From Morchella semilibera (Eukaryota > Ascomycota > Pezizomycetes > Pezizales > Morchellaceae), in assembly GCA_009192285.1 (NCBI GenBank), contig WBVU01000008.1:124001-188000 (forward strand): a DNA stretch of 64,000 bases, read 5' to 3'. A program made the position numbers and the translations under genes. This document shows, piece by piece, positions 45,695-54,938 of this stretch. The notes below the pieces were generated by a model. That model worked only from the letters and a program-made list of their open reading frames with translations, ran no database searches and was not told the origin of the DNA. Numbering within the stretch: position 1 is the stretch's first letter; every line of letters begins with the position of its first letter.

Positions 45695-45795
45695 CCTATA
45701 CCTACAATTTGGCTTCATGGATTTTTGATATCCTGCCTGGTCGAAAAGCTATTCGTAGTTTAATTTATGTCACCTTTAAGGCGCGCCGCACCATA

Positions 45796-47181
45796 TTTCT
45801 CTCTTGGCGGTTCTGAAATTTTGTTTTTTTCTGTTGGGGGTTTTTTTCTTAGCAAGAGGGGTGCGGTTGGTGACGGACCATGAGTGTATGGCGAGGCTTG
45901 GCTCCAAAAGATCTGCACCAATCCACTAGCAAAAACTACCAAGCCTCGCCTCCCTCTCGCCCTACCCTCCACCATCGCCTTCATGGATGGTTGCAGCCCT
46001 GCCAAAATCGGCAACTTTCCCATAAAACAAATATGTGGTAATGGCTTGCAGCCAATCATAGGTCACAGATTATCACCCCAAATGGCTATTAGACAGCGGT
46101 TTGCAGGGTATAACATGTTTCACCGGGAAAGCAATCAACCATGACAACAGGACTCTAAAAATTTGAGATTTTGAGACTGGAGCGAATCAAGTGTCCTGAA
46201 CCACTCTCTAGGTGTCTTTTGAGTATTTTAGAGGGCGTTTGCTAATGTTGAGTGGTGAAGGGTAGCTGTCATGATACACTTGTAATTTCTTCTCCTTTTG
46301 GGTCTTTTGAAAGTACCCCCCACCACGTACTCTAAGTAAATATCACCCAAAAACAAAAAGCACTTCCAGCATACCTGGCTTCGTATTAGATTGAACTTTA
46401 GTCCTACCATCTTTCATCAACTGGACACGGTTGCTTTCTGGTGACGATCGCTTCCCCGGTGAAACACGTTATGCACGTATGTAGCGAATTTGACAGTCAT
46501 CCGTGAGATCGATAAGAGAGCGTATGGACTAAGCGCCGTAGATACATTTACAGTTATTATCTAGATTATTGCGGTGTTAGGGTTTGGCGGCCGCTATGGG
46601 GCCCCTCCGCCGGCGAGTGCTCTCGTTGGCAGGCTAAGGACCTGAAGTTGCTGTTCACGGATTTTGGGGGGAATTGTTCGAGTTCATCGGATCTTGGGGC
46701 TCGCCAGGCGTCCTTGCCTACTCCTGTGGCGGCCGTGATTTAGTCGACAACTGTATCCTCTTCCGCCTTCTTATGAAGGCGTTTTGAAATCTAGGTAGAA
46801 TATTGCGCATATTTGATGAAAATATTTGTCGTGGATGGGTTTGACCTGTATCAAACTTAGAGATCCTTTGTGTAGATGAGCCACATCCTGCGCCCTGTGT
46901 CCTGGGCGTATATATGAGACAATTTACGAAATCTCTCTCATGCATGGAGGTCATGTTATCCCCGATTTTGCTGGAAGATATGTCCGGGTAGGCTGTTTGC
47001 TGCATTACTAGTCGCGAAATCACTTGTGAAATGCCACAATGCGTGACAGAGATATAGTGAATTGTCGTATACGCCCAGGAGGTGTAGGGGCAGGAAGGAA
47101 GGACGTGTCAGGCGATTTTAGCTAACCTAGCTAACCCCAACCAACCCTAGCCCTGACTACCCAACTAACTGCGGTCGAATC
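45796..47181. other. Non-coding stretch between element nests
   Basis: No supported gene. A frame at 45884-46144 is short and without motifs. Confidence 0.35.
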
Positions 47182-47323
47182 TATCCCTTAGTCTGCCAGA
47201 AGGTGCTTGACCAAGAAGAAGCAAGTTTTGTGTGGCTTTACTAACAAATCCCAAATAATAGATCTTCCATACAAACTTCATTCCTCTATTATAGGGGGGT
47301 TAGCATTGGCAGGCTAAGGGATA
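47182..47323. mobile_element. TCCCTTAG TIR element (copy 2)
   Basis: TATCCCTTAGTCTGCC on the left and GGCAGGCTAAGGGATA on the right bracket 142 bp whose interior (GAAGCAAGTTTTGTGTGGC, AATAATAGATCTTCCATAC) is the inverse of copy 1 at 45037. A diverged relative is at 12125-12275, and a core fragment (AATAATAGATCTCACAAAAG) is at about 60173-60192. Confidence 0.78.
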
Positions 47324-48198
47324 CACCCAATTTCACGAATCGAAGGTGGGATTAATGCCCCTATCTTACTTTAGAAGGCGTTGCTATTGCCCCCTCTCTT
47401 AGAAAATGCTGCTAACCCCACTTGATTTGCGTCCTTTTTCTATTTCTGTTCCTCTTACGCAAGTTGTACTCGTCGTCCACATGTACCCCGGAAGTCCTTA
47501 AAAGTGATGCAGCGGGCCCAATATTCTGGTGCCGCAACCATCGATAAAGTTAGACCAGTCAATTTCTTCCATTTGTATTTCCATTTACTATCATTATACA
47601 GCTCCGCCTGATGCAATCCGACATATATAAATTATTTCCCAACCTTTGGGTATGGTAGCCAGTAGCTGCGAAGTTAGTGGTTTTTGTCGCCGTTCATGCA
47701 TCTCTTTGAGAACCTCCGGGGTACATACAAGCCCACTCTCTTTTTTCTTTCTTTGTCAAGAGATAAATGAGAGATATTGAATGAAAAAAAAAAGAAAAAA
47801 AATAATTATTTTGAAGTCGGGGCCTTCCCTCCCTCCCTTTCCTGATGCTTCCAACTTGTCTGCCGGAGGAAGATCATTCTTCTCCTCTCTATCAAAGGTA
47901 ACAATTTGTCCGCTGGCGTCTCCCTACCTTATTCCATGACGAGATCTTTTCACTGTGCCATTAGTAGATTTGATGGAGGCCGAGAACCTGTCACGTTGAG
48001 TTTATGTAGCTGTACACCATCTATCCTTAGCTGTCAACGCCCCGCAATTCTTGAGGGAAAAAGATGGGAAAGATTACACCTGGATAGCCTAATGGAAGCA
48101 CGCTATAGTTTTCTCCCAGGCAAGGAATATGAGGCCAAGAAGTGATAATACTGTTTCTGGGGAGGTATCGTCGCTAGCTTATAGAAAGACAAACACTA
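47324..48198. other. Non-coding stretch
   Basis: A 79-codon frame at 47906-48145 has no recognisable features. A poly-A tract lies at about 47784-47800. Confidence 0.35.
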
Positions 48199-48369
48199 CA
48201 GTATGAAAAAATGGGGTGAAATCACTACCATAGGACTACGGAATTTAGTGACAAATACCGAATTAAATCGGCATTAGAGGAAGAGTACTGTACGGATACC
48301 GTATTTTTACCGCATTGCTAGCGTATCAACGAGAATACCGTAGTGATCCCACCCCTCTTTTTGGTACTG
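48199..48369. mobile_element. 171-bp TA-flanked TIR element (CAGTA..GGGGTG ends)
   Basis: The left end CAGTATGAAAAAATGGGGTG and right end CACCCCTCTTTTTGGTACTG are inverted over about 33 bp (into ATCACTAC) and flanked by TA (48197-48198, 48370-48371). It abuts the GGTGGCGCTAACC repeat. No coding capacity; the only copy in the window. Confidence 0.72.
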
Positions 48370-48728
48370 TAGGTTTGATGTGTCGTGCTTAGTCTAGGAA
48401 GTGGCGCTAACCGCCTCTGTGTCTAAATGTTTAGCTCTTGGCATTACCTCATCAGCCGACTAATCAAATCACGTAGATTCTGTCTCACACATGTCTCACC
48501 ATTATACTTTCTGCCATTAGCGCGCCTAGGAGGTGGCGCTAACCACCTCTGTGTCCAAATAATAAGCTCTTGGCGGTGGCGCTAACCACCCCCGTGTCCA
48601 GATGCTTAGCTCTTGGCGGTGGGTTCTTGGTGCGTGTCGTGCTTAGTCAACTACCTCTCATTAATCCCTGCCACTTCACCAAGCCGACCATCGAGATGTC
48701 GGACTTTTATATTTTCTGAGACACAGGG
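48370..48728. repeat. GGTGGCGCTAACC repeat (copy 2) with tandem units
   Basis: Units of about 43 bp (AGGTGGCGCTAACCACCTCTG, GTGTCCAAATAATAAGCTC, TTGGC) repeat two to three times at 48530-48625, preceded by a related unit at 48398-48440. Flanking TGTGTCGTGCTTAG and CACACATGTCTCAC match the 12.3-12.67 kb copy, which carries the 119-bp insertion that is missing here. Confidence 0.65.
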
Positions 48729-48730
48729 TA

Positions 48731-48904
48731 CCCCAAAAACTGGACAATAACGAACGGGGCCGGGCTGGAACCCTATGCTCTCACTAGCTAGAATCATGCA
48801 AACTTACTCTTTTGGCGGTTGTGGTTGAGGCTCGATTGCATATCGACAAATAAGAAGGCAGTATTCACCCTGCGGTCCCGTTCGCCATTGTCCGGTTTTT
48901 GCGG
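48731..48904. mobile_element. 174-bp TA-flanked TIR element with a matching empty site
   Basis: The left end CCCCAAAAACTGGACAATAA (then CGAACGGGGCC) and right end GGTCCCGTTCGCCATTGTCC (then GGTTTTTGCGG) are inverted over about 30 bp, flanked by TA (48729-48730, 48905-48906). The paralogous repeat at 12680-12692 reads GACAGGGTACTG without insertion, giving the pre-insertion site. A fragment of the same family is at about 220-240. No coding capacity. Confidence 0.8.
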
Positions 48905-48978
48905 TACTGTACTCGTCTACCAGCATATTATCCTTGCCCTGAGTAATTGCATTTTCTGGTTGTTATGCGGGTAGATTA

Positions 48979-49195
48979 GGGTCCCGTCAAATATACAAGG
49001 GTAAGATACTGGGAGTAAGAAATATAAACCGGTTATAAACCCAGGTCCAGTTGGGGGGGGTATGATACTATGGCAGGGTTAGGGTTATTAAGTAATAACA
49101 TAGGCAGAAACAAGTCTGTTCCCGCCCCAAAGGCATATATACAAAGGACACACCTGCAATTTTGCTTATGTCATCCGGAGTATCATGCAGTTATC
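48979..49195. mobile_element. GGGTCCC element (copy 3), inverted and truncated
   Basis: It begins GGGTCCCGTCAAATATACAAG (the inverse of the 26.9-kb right end), then TAAACCGGTTATAAACCCAG, CAGGGTTAGGGTTATTAAG and GACACACCTGCAATTTTGC, and fades after ATCATGCAGTTAT. About 75 bp of the other end are missing. Confidence 0.72.
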
Positions 49196-49436
49196 CCTTG
49201 CACGCATGAAAGTTGTCGACTTCGCAACCTGGACCGTGCACCACTTAGTGAAGGAATTATATTGTTTGTTACGGTAAATAGCAACAATAGAACTAAACAG
49301 GACTTTCGAATTGTTTACCACACTAGGTTAATATTTGCTGAAAGAGGGAGGTCGTGTAAGGGATGTTCATGAACTACAACGCCCCAGTTCAAAAGTTCGA
49401 CTCTGTTCAGCTGATCAGGACATGTGTGGTGCCACG

Positions 49437-49794
49437 CTCCTTAAAGGTGACAGAGGTTGCATGGCGAATAACCTTTTAGCCAGACAAGATATCAAAAGTC
49501 TATGTAATTAGATTGTAAATATAGGTATGATAAAGATTTTCCTTCACATAGACCTTTAATATCCTGTATGGTTGGAAAGTTATTAGCGCTGCCATTTACC
49601 TATTTTTGTACATATGTGGAAGGCGCCAAGACTAGATGAAGTGGAACAGCATTATACACATTTATACCTCTACATGGCAAAAATAAAGCCAAGGTTTAGT
49701 TTTCAGCCATAAAGTGGCTGGACTCTAGCTCTTATTGAGCAAGAGTGACTAAGATTGTCCCGGCTGAGATACCTTTAAAACGCACCGCACCATA
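49437..49794. mobile_element. GGTGCGGCGC TIR element (copy 4)
   Basis: The left end TGGTGCCACGCTCCTTAAAG and right end ACCTTTAAAACGCACCGCACC are inverted. The interior carries AAGATATCAAAAGTCTATG / CATAGACCTTTAATATCC (an inner palindrome) and AGCCAAGGTTTAGTTTTC as in the 21.0-kb copy. 358 bp, no coding capacity. Confidence 0.75.
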
Positions 49795-50029
49795 GCATTT
49801 TTTGGGACTGTTACCATGTCGAGTGTGCCAAGACATAAAACTACAGTTTTAGCAGTTAAACCGGTTCCAAGATAAACAGTTAGTAGAGTTGGTACGCGTT
49901 GAGCCCTTTTATGTAGCAGTTTGTTTTATATCGCGACGGGTTTCCACCGTTGAAAACCTTGTCTCATAACCTACAAAACACTAACGCTCTAACACTCCAA
50001 TTGATGAGAGAACTAAATAACAGGAGTGA

Positions 50030-50738
50030 CTAGGCAGCCTCTTTTCGCCGCGCCCACGTATTCCTTCGATCCCTGTGCCTTCTAGCTAGCAGAACCCCGG
50101 GCAACCACTCACGACATGCTCGCACCTGGCCCGCTATAGATGAGGTGGCCGGGTACAGTTTCTCCAATTTGCTTTGCAGTTGTTGCTCCGCTGCACCCCT
50201 TTCTTCCTCGGGAAGCTCTTTGTAGGTCTTTGTGCTGGTACGCCATGTGGCCTGTCCCCTATATACCTCCGTCACGCCTGTGATGGTTCGTTAGCTACAC
50301 TCTTTGAAATGCGCTCATGAGTTTTTGATTACATGTCCGGAGCGGTTCCCTATCGACCTTGTCTCTGCCTATCCCGAGTAGATCGAAGGGGAACCCCGCT
50401 TGCCGTTCCTCTTTATACGTGGGGCGCGGGATTGTTGCTGGCTGGCCTGAATTGGCAATCCCCGGGGTGGACGGTGGGACGGGCCCCTCCGGCGACGCCG
50501 CAGCCGCTGCTGAGTCAGCTCCATCAGTCTCAGTCTCAGGTGCGGATGGTGGCACCGATGTCACCGGGGCCTTTACTGGGTCGGCACCTTCTGCGGGGAA
50601 TCTCGGAACAGGGCTCCCGGGCGGGGGAGAAGTCGGTAGTGGATCCCTACCGTGAGGCCCAACTAACGGCGGGATCGGAGAGGAGATGGCGCTCTCGGCT
50701 GTCGGTGGCGGTGGCGACGACGGTGGTGGGCTGGGCAT
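50030..50738 (-). CDS. Proline-rich protein, unknown family (intact paralogue of the 16.4-kb pseudogene)
   Basis: Two minus-strand exons, 50738-50333 and 50277-50030, are joined in phase 1 by a 55-bp intron (GTAATC..CACAG, branch GTAGCTAACG), giving 217 residues. Residues 1-100 are Pro/Ser/Ala-rich (MPSPPPSSPPPPTAES) and likely disordered. Then comes FPFDLLGIGRDKVDREPL at the intron, and a charged helical C terminus (YKELPEEERGAAEQQLQSKL, EKLYPATSSIAGQVRACRE, ARRHRDRRNTWARRKEAA). The broken copy at 16.4-16.9 kb keeps the same intron position and phase and the same motif order, which shows this is a real gene family. There is no signal peptide or membrane segment. The basic C terminus could bind nucleic acid, or it could be a gag-like or transposon-borne protein; neither is shown. 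Confidence 0.65.
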
Positions 50739-51681
50739 TTATATGGATTTTGTTACGAAGGGATAGAGGCGGTGTTGGGGGGGGGGTTTAGGCCGATGTA
50801 GATGAGAATCGCTAACGGGTACAAGGGTTCAGGTTACGCGTTTGTAGCGTTGCAACAGGCACGAGCCTTGGCGACGGGACAAATGGCTCATTGAGCCATC
50901 CACCAAGTGTCAAATCCGATAATTGACTGTCCCCCTCAGTCGCCAAATTTACCACACATAGAAGGTATGATAGATGAAATGCCGTAGGTAAACAGTACTT
51001 CAGGATATGGACTGCAGGCAGCATCTCCGGGCGTATCATACATCCTACTTCAGAAATTGGTTAAGGTTGACGGTTTCGGCAACCACCCTTTAATGTGGCG
51101 AAGTTTAAATAGTCGGTTTTGACACTTGGTAAATACTCTCTAATAGAAGTTCCGTTAGGTATTGATGCCTGAAGTTGCAAGTTAGTGATCAGCATTGCGC
51201 CAAGACTATTGCCAGAAGGCGAATTTCAATTTCCCCAACCTTCTAATTCTATGTGATAAGTAATCTCAGTATTAATTTTATTTATTTAGATTTTTTTCAG
51301 GTAAATTTGCAGAATCCCTCTAATGGTGCATCATGCAATCCAATCCACCACAACTATCATCAACTTAACCTAGCTAGTGATAGAGAGGTTTGACACGTCT
51401 AGCTATCGACGGGAAGTAATCACTATCTAAGTAGTCAACTTAAGAACTAAGGATATCAATAGTTCTTCTACTCCGTCACTAATTCAACCAAACTCCTCGC
51501 TGGCCTTGTCGGAGCAGATCAAGGTCGACGACATCCGACAATCGGCCATCGACACCGCCGATAAAACAATTTTGTGGTTTATTTAAACAACTTTATGGTT
51601 TAAGTTAAATAGACATCGTAGATAACATCATACAGCGCCGTCAGTTTCTCCACATTGATAGGCAGCTTCGAGCACTCGCCT
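50739..51681. other. Non-coding stretch
   Basis: No supported gene. The region just above 50738 presumably holds the promoter of the minus-strand gene. Confidence 0.35.
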
Positions 51682-52560
51682 TCAACAAGATAGAATACGT
51701 TCCTGCTGACACGACATCGTCAGGAGGCGCATTCCCCGGCCTTTAATCTCGTCAGTCTCCGAACGCTGACAAGACCGGGAGGGCCACCATGCGCCGTCCT
51801 GCAGTACCCCCACAACCACAGGCTCCGGAGGTGCCTTCTCTTCGTGCTCAACCAGCTCCATTAGCGCGCATAGCATCGCCTGCACCACGCGACCAGCTTC
51901 TCGCGGGAGATATCGGGGACTGCGCACTCAATGCACCGTTTACCGCGATGTTTAGTGCTGGCAGCGGGCGGCAAAGGCCAGTGGGGAGCCTGAAGAGAGG
52001 AGCGGGGAGGAGGGGGGGTGTACCGCTGGAGAACGATGGTGGAAGTGCTGGCAAGGTACTTTCCCCACAGAGCGGGGTAGGTGAGCGAGTTCCAGGCGCC
52101 TTCGTTCAGGAAGTCGTAGGAGGGGATGTCGCAGGAATTCGTAGTCAATCCGACGCCGTCCCCGACAAATAGTTAGCCACAACACCCGCCGTGCAGACAG
52201 GTGGGAACAAACATATGTCGAAAGACGTCGTCAACCCAGTGTACATCCGCATCATCTGGACTACTCCGCGCGATTTCGTGACACTATGCAGTTGTCATTA
52301 TGCCGAGGTACTGTTTCATTTAAGTGCACAGGTCCTCCGGGAACTCTGGTTATTCTGGGAGGTAGCACGCGACACCCTCATCCCGCGGTTCCTCCAGAAC
52401 CTTCCAGAACTGTATCGTTGACGATGAAGTAGTGCACGGGGCAGCTCGCCCAGCTGGAGAGCATGCATCTAGAGGATCTCTTCGAGGAAGTAGCCGTCGG
52501 AGAGGATAAACTTGTCGGCCATGTTGTGGTAGCAGTGGTCAAGACTACGTAGTGTTTTCC
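51682..52560 (-). pseudogene. Possible decayed gene, unknown
   Basis: Several minus-strand frame pieces look protein-like but do not join: ADKFILSDGYFLEEI (about 52522-52475), FWKVLEEPRDEGVACYLPE (about 52407-52350), SCDIPSYDFLNEGAWNSL (about 52133-52080) and EAGRVVQAMLCALMELVEHE (about 51896-51840). Stops and register changes separate them. This may be a degraded fungal gene or chance frames in GC-rich DNA; I do not recognise a family. Confidence 0.2.
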
Positions 52561-53084
52561 GGGGGTGTGCGCCTCCGCGGTGTTCTCCCGAGTCGCTCGC
52601 CCGGGGAGGGTGCTGCTGCGCCTTCTTCCTCCTCTTCTTGTTCCTCCGGACATGCCAGTCCTACGTCCCGAGATCAGACAAACAATGAGAGGGGGGGGCG
52701 GGGAAGAAGGGGGGGGGGGGCGGGGGGGATAAGACACACCATCGCTCCAACGAGAAGTGCGTGCGGGGTTGTCGGTGCGGTGGGTGATGGCTAGGTATGT
52801 AGTAGCTAGCTCTAGGTGGGGTACTAGGACGAAGAGGTGTACAAACAGCTGGCAGGGTGAGGTGGTGATGGTGCTTAAGCCACCCTATGTTCCAACAAAA
52901 AGATCAAGAGAAAAAGACCGGCACCGCGATATGATCAGGGGGGCGCTGTGTACTGCCATATGCCATCGCGGGCACTCAGGACACTGTACCAAGAGTCCCT
53001 GTACGCGGCGTTGAATATATCATACCAGCTTCTAGTAGGTAGGTACATCCGGCTAGTAGGTACATGCTTGTACCGATCTCTAAA

Positions 53085-53155
53085 GTTCCATACACAGAAG
53101 AACACGCCAAGGCCGCCTTTTGTATGGCATGCAATATTGGTCGTGTTCGGAAACA
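53085..53155. repeat. Fragment of the TA-CTCG element family
   Basis: CGCCAAGGCCGCCTTTTGTATGGCATGCAATATTGGTCGTGTTC matches the right half of the complete element at 53429-53550. The left half is missing or too diverged. Confidence 0.5.
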
Positions 53156-53428
53156 TCAATTAGACGAGCTCACGGGCACGGGGTGTGGGGATTTTCTACC
53201 AAAATTGATTTTCAAATAGATATAATGAAACGAAATTAGGGTCTTTCAGTAGAGTTTTTTTAGCCAACGACCATAGAAGAGTCCGAGACATTTTGGGCCC
53301 CCAAAGGGTTGCACTGTCAAGGTATTCCTAATTCCATGTAGTTCTAATGCATGCCTGCCCACGTCATTGATTTACACCCAGGAGCTGAGATCTGAGAGTA
53401 GCGAGTCAAAGTTAGCCCCGAGTAATTA

Positions 53429-53550
53429 CTCGCAATTTCATAGCGTTTTTGAACACGACTAATATTGCATACACCCAAAAAACCGCCAAGACTACATTTT
53501 TGTATGGCATGTAATAGCGGTTGTGTTCAGAAACGCTATGAAGTTGCGAG
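53429..53550. mobile_element. Small TIR element, TA-CTCG family (copy 3, nearly palindromic)
   Basis: The left arm CTCGCAATTTCATAGCGTTT, then TTGAACACGACTAATATTGC, and the right arm are inverted over roughly 48 bp of this 122-bp element, leaving a loop of only about 25 bp. TA flanks it (53427-53428, 53551-53552). Same size and end bases as the copies at 3431, 12350 and 61555. Confidence 0.78.
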
Positions 53551-54084
53551 TAGATTCGCTGAAGTCCTCTAGCCATCAACGAATAAAAAATACTTGTTTG
53601 TTCCAAGACTGCCAAGATATGCAAGTTAGATGCAGGTAGATTGTGATATAACATTTTCGGCGGCAAGACTGAAAGATACGCATGGTGATATATTCAATCC
53701 TTATGTCTACGGCTTCCCTCCAAGAGTACTTGTGGGCCCCTATGTCGGCTATGAGGCAAGCACATGTAAGCGCTGGATCAGAGGGGGAACCACTGGATCT
53801 AAGTACTCGCTATCCTCCATAAGAACCTGAGAATGCAAGCGACAAAGACAGGGATAATTTGTAAGGAGAGTCGTCTTGGCCATACGTATACAAACATTGA
53901 GACCTGCATTTTCAGGTTCATATGGTGGATAGCGAGTACCCCGCTTCCCTGCTCAGCGAGATTCCTGCTCAGTGGGTTCACATACAAATATTCCTTTGGC
54001 TCTAGATTTCATGTGGTGGAGGGCTATAATTCGTGGTCAATAGGGAAACGGAGTAATTGGTAGGGGATCCGGGGGAGTGAAGAA

Positions 54085-54335
54085 TCCACCATTCCCTAAA
54101 ATCACTGTTATTCCCTTAGGTTTACTGCTATTCCCTGGAGTTCACCGCTGTTCCATATAGTAGACTGCTGTTCCATACAGTAAACCGCCATTCCATACAG
54201 TAAACCGCTGTTCCATACACTAAACCGCTGTTCCCTGTTGTTCCTAGAACATATCAGTTCGGGGTCGAGGGTCAATTCTACAACTCGCGGTCGCGGGTTG
54301 GCTCACCCCTAGTAGAAGTAGTACTAGACTCTACA
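54085..54335. repeat. 20-bp tandem repeat plus CTCGCGGTCGCG core
   Basis: Eight units of 20 bp (consensus TAAACCGCTGTTCCATACAG) run from about 54085 to 54240, more diverged toward the left. They lead into ACAACTCGCGGTCGCGGG and CACCCCTAGTAG..GTACTAGACTC. Single-unit relatives are at 8225, 12030 and 12700. Confidence 0.75.
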
Positions 54336-54938
54336 TACATTATTGGAGCGATCCGTAAAAGCGCTGCCCCCACCAATCCCTACATGAGAAACAGAACCTA
54401 TCGGACGGGGTGACCAAGGTTGGCCATGTTGCAAATCGTCCTGACTGGAGGAACTGGCGAGCAGGGGATGTGGGTGGAGGACAGTGAGCAAAAACGCCCC
54501 TATATAGCCTCTCTCCCCACTCAGCACGATCGACTTCAAACAGTTCTCAGCCTTGAACACCAACAACCACCATCGCCGATTGCGCAGCCTACGGTGGCGG
54601 ACACGCGGAATCTTCAGACCTTGACGAGCACTTACCCAAAGACCACAGACTCCACAACGAGCGACGACCTACACCGCACTCCAGCACTTCACCTATACAA
54701 GAATCGAACCCGTCAAGTGTAGACCTCCTACTGGTGGGGACCTTTCCACTGCCGCCTGTCGCCAGCCTCAACTTGAGATAAAATTCCACATCGCCCCCAA
54801 ATCACCCCGAAGCAAGTCCTGGGATACGAACTATTGTGTCTGATCTGCACCTGAAAACCTAAAGAGGAATTTGGGAACGGAAAGGGGCCTCCTAGGAACA
54901 AGGAATCTCTCCGCGGCCACCCGGGTGTTTCTACCGCG
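54336..54938. other. Upstream region of the ankyrin/CorA gene
   Basis: It presumably holds the promoter and 5' untranslated region. A 100-codon frame at 54420-54722 lies here with no recognisable motif, overlapped by a minus-strand frame. Confidence 0.35.

Larger units (their letters stand above)
44900..45795. mobile_element. GGTGCGGCGC TIR element, outer copy interrupted by two insertions
   Basis: The right end (TTATGTCACCTTTAAGGCGCGCCGCACCATA, ending 45795) is complete; the left end is decayed, becoming recognisable from TGTCGGTATTTCAGCTGG at about 44913. Its interior is split by a 150-bp TCCCTTAG element (45037-45186) and by a whole second copy of the same family (45306-45694). The halves AAAAATCTATGAAGCC and GGCTTCATGGATTTTTGAT on either side of the inner copy are the arms of the outer element's own inner palindrome. 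Confidence 0.7.

Noticed and set aside
48370-48660. Repeat units spaced at ~43 bp, checked as a CRISPR array
   Set aside because: Only two to three imperfect units without unique spacers; it is a eukaryotic tandem repeat.
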